64,000 nucleotides of DNA. Source: Tiliqua scincoides (taxonomy: Eukaryota; Chordata; Lepidosauria; Squamata; Scincidae). Shown here piece by piece: positions 14,201-23,100 of this stretch. Position 1 is the first letter of the stretch; every line of letters begins with the position of its first letter. The notes below the pieces were generated by a model that was not told the origin of the DNA, did not search any database, and saw only the letters and a list, made by a program, of their open reading frames with translations. The DNA lies in the NCBI RefSeq assembly GCF_035046505.1, contig NC_089830.1, forward strand, positions 23,786,284-23,850,283, written 5' to 3'. The translations under genes were made by a program, and so were the position numbers.

Positions 14201-14538
14201 TTTATTATCAACAAGTCCCAATGATCAGAATGGACAAGAGTGGCCATTGCATGTTGTTTAAAAGGTGGAAGCATCCTTGTGTTTGCACACAATGATGTGG
14301 CAATCAACATACCTAAGCCTCCCTTACATCTTCCGCGACCTGCCCCAGAAGTTGCACTTATAGAGTATGAATGAAAACCATTAATTGCCACCTTTTCCTG
14401 AATCCAAGTTTCTTGCATCAGTACAATATCCTTAGAAGAGAGATATTGTCTTGATTCAGGGTCCTGGAAGAGTCTGGTCCATCCATTTATATTCCACGAA
14501 AGGAGGGCAATTTTATTTGTGTGCTGGTCAGATACCCG
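11211..14538 (-). pseudogene. LINE ORF2-like endonuclease-reverse transcriptase (broken)
   Basis: The endonuclease starts just after the ORF1 stop with IALLSWNINGW, then LMQETW, GGNFNARIG and a terminal SDHLPVSLS. The reverse transcriptase follows with [56 protein letters not shown] and the catalytic LLYADDAAI. A C-terminal Cys-rich motif CPCGMEQIETTEHVLLQC lies near 11,400. The frame is open from about 14,538 to 12,205. Two frame changes follow, near 12,205-12,230 and near 12,010-12,040, the latter at a C run. All motifs are present, so the insertion is fairly young but not coding-competent as read. Confidence 0.85.
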
Positions 14539-16231
14539 TCATTGTGCCTCTGAGGAGACACTTATTATCTCCTGGGCATTCCCTTCATTTTCATCCTCCT
14601 TCCTGGTCAGATCTAAATTCAAACCATCCTGAAAAGCAGGGGGATCTGCTAGATATTTACTCTCTAGTGCATCCGCATGGGGGGGGGGGGGAATCATCAC
14701 AGAGTTTAGATGGTATTCTGATGTCCTTACATCAGCTTGAGAGATTGAGGAATTTAGATGTACTAGTAGTGACCCATCTTCATGATCTGGAGTAGCCTGT
14801 ATTCTTGTTGAGTTATGTAATCCTTCATTTAATCCCTCAATAAAAGTCTGTGAGCCCTGGAACTCCTTCAGCCCCCATTGCAGCTCTATAAGGGAAATTT
14901 CTCTCATCTCAGTGAGATTATCAGGCTGTTCCAGAGCAGAGAGTAACCTAATTGGAGTTAACGTCTTTAGTTCTGCTTGTGGATCTAAAGTTAATTCCAA
15001 ATCGAAACAAGAATTCGTTTTTGCTATCAGCTTTTCCTTAGGCAATGAGCAACTCAAAAGGGTTGAGCCTTCTTGGACAGAGAAATCAAGATCTAAAATC
15101 CTCTTATCTTGGAAGGGAACCAGGATTTCCTCATGCACTCTTTTCCTTTTCGGCATTAATAGATGATTCAATTTGTCTCTGAGTTTGGAGAGGTCTGAAA
15201 ATTCATCCTGTTTCTCAGGAAGAATTCTATCTAATTTACAAGGGCTGTTCACTCGCCATTTATCTTCCTTATCAGGACCAAACTCCCTCGCAGCTGTGCC
15301 TGCGGTTGATGTTGGAATGTAGGCATATTTTACTTTTTTAGTTCTGGCAAGGACTTTAACCCCATGCTCTTTGAATACTCTTTGTGGAAATATACCATAT
15401 CTTATGTTGGGATAAATGCAAAGGAATATCTGCTGATCTAAAATCTAAAAGCAGTCTTTTATGATAATTTTGCGAGGGCAAAAAATAAAAATGGATTAAC
15501 TCTGCTGGAGCAATATCTCTATTCATTAGTTCTATCAGGGAGGAAAGAATTCTTTTCTTGGTTGTTCAAAGCTGGATGTCTTTTTTGGGAAAACAAATTA
15601 AAACTTGCTTTGTTTGCAGTACTCTTTGGACTCTTTCTTGATTACAAGCTGGAGGATGTAGGGCAATGGCGTCCTCTCCTCTCCTCTTCGATAAACACGT
15701 TTGGCTTAAGGCTTCTAATTGCCTTTCCATTTTACTAATTTTCCCCAATAACACTAACAGAGTCTCTGCAGATAAGAAACACATTTCGCTCAAACATACT
15801 ATGGAGCAATTTAGATGTGGGGGAGGAGCATTTATTGCCTTTCGGCTATTTGCGTCCCATCCTGGAGATTTATTCTTTCTACCATTCTCTGCTTTCAAAA
15901 TGCTTGCTGATTTGAGATAAGTTGATTTATTTATGTTAGCATTTAGCAGACAGGACTCAGCTTCTTGACACGTAGAGCTGTTGTTAGATACTACTATCGG
16001 AGTACTCACAGTGTTAGTAACCCTCTTGGAAGGAAAAAAACTTTCAATTCTGAGCTGCTTCTTTTTTCTCTCCTTTTCATCCTCCTCCTCACCGGGACTG
16101 ATATTGTTTCGTCTTTTCTTCAAGCTCTTCCACCCAATAGTGCGTATGGAGTCATTTTTTATCTTGTTTATGGCTTCATTTATCTTAACAGAAGCAGGAG
16201 CTAAATCTAAACACTGTTGCTCCTCGGCCAT
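14539..16231 (-). pseudogene. LINE ORF1-like region (broken)
   Basis: Reading leftward, a Met at 16,229-16,231 begins MAEEQQCLDLAPAS. The protein is Lys/Glu-rich with a likely basic segment (KKRRNNIS...DEKERKKKQ) and a short heptad-like stretch (GKISKMERQLEAL) suggesting a coiled coil. The frame is lost between about 15,560 and 15,250 and resumes in another frame from 15,252 to a TGA at 14,539-14,541. I see no RRM or zinc knuckle. Its position upstream of the endonuclease identifies it as the ORF1 region. Function (RNA binding) is inferred from other LINEs only. Confidence 0.6.
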
Positions 16232-16250
16232 CTTGCCTCCCTTTCTTCTA

Positions 16251-16545
16251 CCCGCTGAGGTAAAAGCAGACCTGATGCTTGTGAGCATTGGGCAGGCTCT
16301 GGGCGCTCATGGAGAGTCCTGCCCGACTGCCCCTGACACTGCAATGGTGCCTTCACTGAGGGGTCTGCCTCTGTTCCTCAAACCTGCCGCCACCTCAGAG
16401 AGGCAGGCACCAGGCACCGTCAGCCCCAACTGCTGAGGTAAAAAATGGCACCCGCTGAGGTAAAAGCAGACCTGATGCTTGTGAGCGTTGGGCAGGCTCT
16501 GGGCGCTTAGGGAGAGTCCTGCCTGATCGTCCCCGAACATAGTGC
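16251..16545. repeat. Satellite remnant right of the LINE
   Basis: One whole unit (16,251-16,443) and one partial unit continue the array after the LINE. The final unit drifts from the consensus after about 16,505 (cctgatcgtccccgaacatag against cccgactgcccctgacac) but keeps AGGGGTCTGCC in register before it merges into the next feature. Confidence 0.85.
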
Positions 16546-16966
16546 CGAGTCGATCTAGGGGTCTGCCGCTGCTGTGTGCAGTGGAACTGAGGCCTATAAA
16601 AGGGGAAAGAGCTGGAGGACCACCAGGGAAGCTTGGGAGAGAAGGAGCTGCAAGGAGCAAGCTGGGAGACCAAGCTAGAGAAGGAGCTGCAAGGAGCGAG
16701 CTGGGAGAGACCAAGCCAGAGAACGAGCTGAGGAGAGAGCTGCAGGGAAGGAGCCCCTGGGGGAGCCTTAGAGAACCAGGGAACAAATATCCAGCCTTTA
16801 CCTCAAGTCCTGCTGCCTCCTTCCTGCCTAGTGCCTGCCTCAGGTCCTCACTCATTTGGGGAATTTGGGAATTTGGGTAGTTTTTATTTGGTTCAGGTTC
16901 CATTCCTCATAATAAAAGCCTTAAAATTACGTTGGTTTCAGTGGTCTCTTTCAATCCTGCATAACA
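16546..16966 (+). other. Promoter-like/LTR-like segment at the array end
   Basis: The diverged last satellite unit runs straight into CCTATAAAAGGGG (about 16,590), a purine-rich stretch with internal AAGGAGCTGCAAGGAGC repeats, AATAAAAG (about 16,910) and GTGGTCTCTTTCAATCCTGCA. The order TATA box, about 300 bp, polyadenylation signal, terminal CA resembles R-U5 of a retroviral LTR, with the satellite as expanded U3 repeats. There is no second LTR or internal region, so this is a fossil at most. It could equally be an unrelated promoter abutting the array. Confidence 0.3.
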
Positions 16967-16967
16967 A

Positions 16968-17335
16968 TCATCAACATCAACATCATCATTCTTTATTTAC
17001 GGTCACAGACCCAACGTGCCTTACTTACCTGTGGTGCAAGTAGTAGCAACTCTTTCAAACTCTAGCCATTGTTGGCTGTGTTACCTCCAGTTTTACCCAA
17101 TCACCTTAGGCTTAGATGTGATTGCCCAACATATACGAATTGGTGCAAGCTATTTTCCCAACCATGTGGACTATCTCCAACCAAGCTGCATCGGTGAAAA
17201 GGAATCCTATTGTAAGAAGGGTTGGTTGGCAGAGATTGCAGCCTTAAATATGCAGGTCACTTCATTCCAGACTTTTGGTGGGTAACAGTCATTTAAAATA
17301 AATGCATAAACAAGGGAAAGTGGGATAAATAATAT
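16968..17335 (-). mobile_element. Probable 3' end of a Vingi-like LINE, short
   Basis: CATCATCATTCTTTATTTACGG followed by GTCACAGACC resembles the 3' end of the 10,951 LINE (GTAGTAG...TTTATTATGGTCATAAGACC), giving a short tail on the minus strand. The upstream part to about 17,335 cannot be assigned by eye. Confidence 0.35.
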
Positions 17336-17359
17336 CCAAATAAATATAATATATATGGC

Positions 17360-17775
17360 CCAGAGGTGTGGTCCAGTGGTCGTGCTATCATACTGCCCAA
17401 AGAGCCAAGAGGAGCAACTCAGATCATGCCCTTGGAAAGGAGACGCAAAGCCAGAGTGCCGTAATCTGTTGTGAGAGGATGGAGTCGCTGACCGAGTCTC
17501 AACCTGAGTTGACACAGAGGGGGAGTGAGGAGAGGTCAGTTGGCAAGAATGGTCAGGACCCTGAGAACCTACCTGGGCTTGATTTAGGGTTGCCTGCAGA
17601 AGGTTGATGGCACACAGCCAGAAGAGAAAAGCACACCATACACCTGGTGACTTCTGGTGACAATATTGGAAAAACCCCACTGAAAGATTCAGCTGCCTAT
17701 GCAATCCACCTTAAATGCTATGGAAAAATAGAGAAAGGCAGTATATAAAATTTAAATAAATATTACATGGAAAAT
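17360..17775 (+). mobile_element. Possible SINE with L2-like tail
   Basis: The segment opens with a tRNA-like GGTCCAGTGGTCGTGCTATC and ends with GAAAGGCAGTATATAAAATT plus an AAATAAA tail. The same tail wording occurs at about 19,021 and in other squamate L2-type 3' ends. No good B box was found, so the tRNA origin is uncertain. Confidence 0.35.
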
Positions 17776-17777
17776 TG

Positions 17778-18095
17778 TTGTTGGCAACCTTCAGTCTTGG
17801 AAGACTCTGGTATCGTGCTCTGAATGGTGGTTCTGGAAAAGCTTCTAGTGTGACTGAAAAGGCTGATTCGGCAGTGACAATTCCTTCCACACTGGGAGCA
17901 AGTGGGGTCTGTCCCTGGTCTGTCCCCCTGGCTATGGTCTTCCTTCTTTGCCTCTTTGCCTCAGTTTGTTGGCCAAGTGTCTCTTCAAACTGGGAGAGGC
18001 CATGCTGCACAGTCCAAGCGGGATGCTCAGAGGCCAAGGTTGAGGTCCAATCCTAAGGCCTGCAGATCCCTCTTGCAGATATCCTTGTATCGCAG
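17778..18095 (-). mobile_element. LINE 3' end fragment (same family as 36,674-39,326)
   Basis: The sequence from GTTGGCAACCTTCAGTC to CTTGTATCGCAG matches the 3' end of the LINE at 36,674-39,326, on the minus strand. It encodes the C-terminal QTEAKRQRR part and the degenerate zinc-finger tail. It is 5' truncated at the CGCAG point. The fragment lies about 330 bp upstream of a promoter segment in all three local copies, so it predates the duplications. Confidence 0.85.
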
Positions 18096-18426
18096 CATGT
18101 GGTACATTGAAAATACATATGGAACATATGTATACATAGTGGGAATAAAAAGACTTTCAGCAAGTGTGGCTTATTCTGTCACATGTACAGTATGCCCCCG
18201 CCCCCCCCCCCCCCGTCCAATGCACACTTACCCAGGAGGAAAGTTGGGTAACAAATCCTGGCCTCTCTAGCAAGTCTTTGCAAGTGATGTTACATTGGAA
18301 ATTCCTGCAGCCCCTGTTGAAATCTCCAGCATGGTTTTCAAAAGTCACCTAGGGATTGTTGCAGATTCCTGGCAACTCCAGCACCTTCCTAGAGGTTTAG
18401 CAACTCTGCAGGCACCTCCCTGAGAT
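18096..18426 (+). promoter_or_regulatory. Orphan copy of the dehydrogenase upstream region
   Basis: This segment is nearly identical to 19,783-20,095 and 58,260-58,572, the stretches just upstream of exon 1 of the two dehydrogenase copies. Here it stops at CCTCCCTGAGAT and is followed by the 18,426 block instead of the TATA-like AATAAAAG and exon 1. It contains a long C run (about 18,197-18,214). It appears to be a promoter segment without a gene. Confidence 0.75.
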
Positions 18427-18871
18427 GGGCATGCAATGGCCACTGCAGCTGCAACCCATACACACCGGCCCCAGGAATGCATCCTTGGCCCTCCTTAACA
18501 CACTGTCAAATCTGGGAAGGAACAGGTCTGCCGCTGTAGCTCTCTGGCTTGTGGATCCCATAACCATGAAGGAGTGTATAGGAGCTCAGAGGCCCAGCTG
18601 TGGGGCTACAGCTGCTGCAGGAGTTCATGTTGGTGCACAAAGCATGCTGTCCATTCTAGTGTGAACCCAAATATGAAGATGCAAATTTTCTGCACTGGCT
18701 TTTCTATATTTCAAAGATTTTAAAGAGACTTGGGAGCGCGTTTGGTTTTCCGTATTACTTTATCTAACTGCTGGTGCAGCACGGTCAGGTAGACCTGGGC
18801 TCTGCATCATGAAGCCTGGTAGACCTGGGCTCCAAAGACTATCCTGGCTGTCAGCACCCTCACCCTAAACC

Positions 18872-19060
18872 AGGGGTGTCCAAAGTTTTTGGCAGGAGGG
18901 CCACATCGTCGATCTGACACTATGTTGGGGGCCGGGGGAAATAAGAATTAATTTACATTTAAAATTTGAATAAATTTACATAAGTTTACATAAATGAATA
19001 TATTGCTGTGTAAAAACAGAGAAAGGCAGTATATAAAATCTAAATATCCATCACCGATTA
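18872..19060 (+). mobile_element. hAT (Charlie-like) element fragment
   Basis: CAGGGGTGTCCAAAGTTTTTGGCAGGAGGGCCACAT is the typical hAT/Charlie end (only part quoted: CAGGGGTGTCCAAAG). An AT-rich body with ACATTTAAAATTTGAATAAA follows. Only one terminus is visible and the other end is replaced by LINE sequence. The same fragment occurs at about 57,350-57,535 in the duplicate. Confidence 0.65.
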
Positions 19061-19512
19061 ACTTGGGCGGCCCATAGGAAGTCAGCTATCGCCACCTCAC
19101 ACCATCATTTTAAGGCGATTGCTCGGTTCCATTATGGTATCGGTAACCAGTTTGTGCCTGCTGCTCTTCAGATCTTTAGAGCTAAGATCGTGACCCAATT
19201 GTTATATGGCGTCCCCATATGGGTTGCGGAAGCCAATAGCACTCTGGACCAAGTTGCGGCCGTATTTTTTAGGAGGATTCTCGGAGTCCCAAATTCCATC
19301 TGCTTAGCAACGCTGGCTCTCAAGCTGGGAGTTCATCTCCCTTCAACTATAGCTTGGGCTTTAACATTTAAATTTTGGCTCCGTTTCCATCTGTCTCTTC
19401 CATCCCATTCCCTTCTTCATGACCTGATAAGAGACCCCTTTTTATCTAGCTGGTTTTATAAAATTGATTCCAAATTGAACTCCTTAGATCTTTCCTTGGA
19501 ATATTTAGTGGA
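19060..19512 (+). pseudogene. LINE reverse transcriptase C-terminal fragment
   Basis: The plus strand reads IFRAKIVTQLLYG, FFRRILGVPNS and FKFWLRF. These align by eye with the post-RT part of the 10,951 LINE (MFHAKAVAQLTYGS, FLRAILGVP, LMYWLRM). It is a short internal fragment without ends. The counterpart at 57,540-57,990 has an in-frame stop (GACTGA where this copy has GACCAA). Confidence 0.75.
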
Positions 19513-19782
19513 CCTGGTTCTGGAAAACTTCTAGTGTGACTGAAAAGGCTGATTTGGCAGTGACAATTCCTTCCACACTGGGAGCAAGTGTGGTCTGTCC
19601 CTGGTCTGTCCCCCTGGCTATGGGCCTTCCTTCTTTGCCTCTTTGCCTCAGTTTGTTGGCCAAGTGTCTCTTCAAACTGGGAAAGGCCATGCTGCACAGT
19701 CCAAGCGGGACGCTCAGAGGCCAAGGTTGAGGTCCAGTCCTAAGGCCTGCAGATCCCTCTTGCAGATATCCTTGTATCGCAG
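19513..19782 (-). mobile_element. LINE 3' end fragment upstream of dehydrogenase copy 1
   Basis: Second local copy of the 17,778-18,095 fragment. It is shorter at its left edge, where GGACCTGGTTCTGG joins it to the oppositely oriented LINE fragment. The GGTTCTGG shared by both sides suggests a microhomology junction. Confidence 0.8.
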
Positions 19783-20178
19783 CATGTGGTACATGGAAAA
19801 TACATATGGAACATATGTATACATAGTGGGAATAAAAAGACTTTCAGCAAGTGTGGCATATTCTGCCCCCCGCCCCCCCCGGTCCAATGCACACTTACCC
19901 AGGAGGAAAGTTGGGTAACAAATCCTGGCCTCTCTAGCAAGTCTTTGCAAGTGATGTTACATTGGAAATTCCTGCAGCCCCTGTTGAAATCTCCAGCATG
20001 GTTTTCAAAAGTCACCTAGGGATTGTTGCAGATTCCTGGCAACTCCAGCACCTTCCTAGAGGTTTAGCAACTCTGCAGGCACCTCCCTGAGATAGAAGAA
20101 TAAAAGAGCCTGCTTGTGCTCCATCTCTCGTGAAGCTGTCTGATCAGGGACAGTGTATGCTGCTGAAAAAGAGAAGCA
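19783..20178 (+). promoter_or_regulatory. Upstream region and core promoter of dehydrogenase copy 1
   Basis: A TATA-like AATAAAAG lies at 20,099-20,106, about 73 bp before the ATG, which leaves room for a short 5' UTR starting near 20,130. The region between the LINE fragment and the ATG is nearly identical to 58,260-58,654. The transcription start is inferred, not observed. Confidence 0.5.
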
Positions 20179-23100
20179 ATGACTTCCAACAGCACGTTCT
20201 ATCTCAACCTGGCACTGTCTATCCTCGGAATTATAACTGTTCTCCGTCTCCTTTGGCAAGCTGCTTGTGGCGTGGGACATCGGTTGAGGATTTATGTGCT
20301 GTCAAAAGAGTGGAAAGGGGTAGACCTGGCCAGCTATGGACCTTGGGCAGGTGAGTGCCTCTTTTGTGCCATCATCTCATGGGGAATGGAACAGAGGCTG
20401 AATCCTGTGCAGGTTCCCCGCAGCTCATTGATTAATAAGTTAGATTCATCTCTGAAGACCTTTAGATTGACTTAAAAAATGCATTCATTCAGTCATTTCT
20501 GCCCAATGTTGCATGTATGCAAGTGATCAAATGTGCATACCTGTGAGCTGGGCAGAAATGGGTTAATTGAGCAAGACATTTAAAAGAAATGACTTCTTAT
20601 GAATACATGTTGCTATAAACCATGGCAGAGGGGAAGCCAAAAGCAGATCACCACTCTTGAGATGATGCCTGCTGAGACTCAGGAATGCATCCTCTCAAAA
20701 CAAGGAGAGCCTGCCTTTTATCTTCCAAATGATGGTCTTGTTTAGATGGATATTGGTGCAGATTTAATTAATGGACTAAAAACTCTGACCCTCAATTGGC
20801 TCAGGAAATTGGATCCTGCACTTATTGGCACACGGTCTGGGTTTGCCTTGTTATCAAGTCTCTATTCTTGTTCTCACCCATTCTTCCGTCTCCTCTGTCT
20901 GCGCATTCATCATGTTGTCTCAGCACTTATTCACTCAAACCCAACACTACTCCAACCCGATCCTGCAGCCTGGCTCCTTCACCAAATCTGTCTCCTGGGG
21001 TTTGTGTCCAGCTCTGACTGTATCCCCAGCACTCTTACTTTGCAGGGGTGGACATGTGCACCTGGGGTTCCACGGGTTGTATGTAATGCAGTTGGCACCT
21101 CTTCCTGCACTGAAATGACCTTCATGCAGAAGCCATTGTCACAAAGGGGTCCTCAGATGATGAACTTAGGAAGTTCTTTGGATTTCTGACAAGGATTGAA
21201 CTTCTTGAGTGAAACTCTTCCGGGTGACATTCCTCTTGTTCATAGCTTGTCCTTTCTGCCTCCTTTGTAGTGGTAACCGGAGCCACGGCGGGGATTGGAA
21301 AAGCCTACGCGCATGAGGTGAGTGGACTATGATGTTTGAAAGGATCTTAGAAGGGTCCTCTTGGGCATGCTTAGGTTCATGTACATTCAAGGTGTAAGCA
21401 AAGAGAAAGACACAAGTGATCCAGGAACCTTCCGACAGGAAAAGGAGCACAGCAGGCACTTTTCACACTTGGTGATTGGCCTTTCCTAGGCCTTTGCAGC
21501 TAGTCCTTTGCGGCTAACCCTTTGATCTCCTGACTCTCCTTGGGCTTCCAGCTTGCCAAGAGAGGCCTCAACGTGGTTCTCATCAGCCGCTCCCTGGAAA
21601 AGCTGAAGCAGGTGGCTGCTGAAATTGGTAAGTGAGAAGCTGCACCTGGGAGGCGGAGGTGACTGGGCAAGCCGCTGGGTCCAGCTCTCAGAAATGGGAC
21701 TCTTTCCAGAGCTCTGGGATCCTGAAAGAAAAGAATTAATTAAAGTAATTGAAGTAATTACTGACACAGCAAGTTGGAGCCATGTTGAAGGTTGCTTGTT
21801 TTATGATGACAGATTAATAAGTATGCTGTTCTTTTGCTATCTCTTTGTTTTTTGTTATAGGAAGAGTGTGCATTATAAGAGGGGAGGGCGGTAGTGGGGG
21901 ATGGGGAGGGCAGACCAGCACTGGGAGGGGGCATGGACAGCAGCATAGGCTCCTGTTTGATCTTATCCCCCTTCCCAGGCCTGAAACACCGACATATGGC
22001 TCTTTGGACTTGAGCTAAAGATTTTGCTGGAGCAGATCCAAGTACTCCCATCGCGGCAGTGGCTGCTTACTTCAGGGCAAGGGAACAGGTGTCTCCTAAC
22101 ATCAGGGAGACCTCCAGCTGCCTCTCTTTCCATGCTGGATACAGTGGAGGCCGTACTGGTGCCGCTGCATCTCGGCACAGAAAGTTAGTTAGGATTTGGC
22201 TGTTCTGCTTCGGAGACATAACCGGACAGGCTGTTCGGACCCCTGCAAGACTGGACACCTGCATGTGTCAGACAACTGCTCAGTGTTCCTAAGTCTGCCT
22301 GTTGGTCTAGTGACCTGTTCTGGCAAGGAGTTCCAGCATCTCTTTGCCTTCACTTCCCAGAGGAACAGCACGGCCGAAGCACCAGAGTCATCCAGATGGA
22401 TTTCACCGAGGGATCGGAAAGCTATGAGCCGATTCGAGATGCTCTGCAGGGCCTGGAGATTGGCATTCTGGGTATATGCACATTTTCCTATTTATACTTT
22501 TTATTATTAAATCTTGCAACATGCACACTATGGGAGCAATCCTAACAGCACAATAGGCCAGCACCAGTCCCAGCCCAGGAGGGTAGCACACGTTAGCGCC
22601 TTCTCGGGAGTCGGCTGGGCCGGTGCTGGGTTGCGTGCCAGCCCACGGAGGCTGCATCCTGCTTCCTCACCAACTTGGGGAGGGAGGGTTGCATCACCCA
22701 AGCTTAGCCGATGCACTGGACTGGGGAAGGCGGGGAAGAGGCAGGAGGGAGGTGTTCTGGGATGGTGGGAGGACGGGTGGAGGGCGTTCCTGGGGGCAGG
22801 TGGGCAGGTAGCAGGAGGCAGGGCTGGGACCCAGCTGTTATGATGGATAACAACCCCGTTCCCTGGGCAGTGTGGAAGAGCTTGAAGCTGCTCTGTTCTC
22901 CTCAGACTTGTGCCACCTTCTGAGATGGCATTCTGGGTATATGCACCTTTTCCTATTTATACCTTTTATTAAGATTTTTTAAATAATGCAACATGCACAC
23001 TATGTGCACAATCCTAACAGCACAATAGGTGCTGAGGTGACACATGTCCACTGAGACCCACTGGGGCTGTGGTGTCTTAACTGGGAGTAAGGGGAAGAGT

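Larger units (their letters stand above)
10951..16250 (-). mobile_element. Near full-length Vingi-like non-LTR retrotransposon (LINE), 5.3 kb
   Basis: A LINE on the minus strand interrupts the satellite. The 3' end is at the left, with a (TAC)n-type tail (plus-strand GTAGTAGTAGTAG at 10,951) just beyond an AATAAA signal. The flanks read CCCACTGAGGTA (10,939-10,950) and CCCGCTGAGGTA (16,251-16,262), which I take as a 12-bp target duplication with one mismatch. Inside are an ORF1-like region and an endonuclease-reverse transcriptase region. I infer Vingi or a related I-group family from the EN-RT layout and a C-terminal Cys-rich motif without RNase H. The family name needs a database match. Confidence 0.85.

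Noticed and set aside
16542-16903. Open frames on both strands in the segment after the satellite
   Set aside because: The purine-rich internal repeats keep frames open. The TATA and polyadenylation words suggest a regulatory segment, not a coding one.
20746-21189. A 147-codon open frame in intron 1, with the same frame at 59,222-59,665
   Set aside because: It is conserved only because the whole block is a recent duplication. It spans ordinary intron sequence and resembles no known protein.
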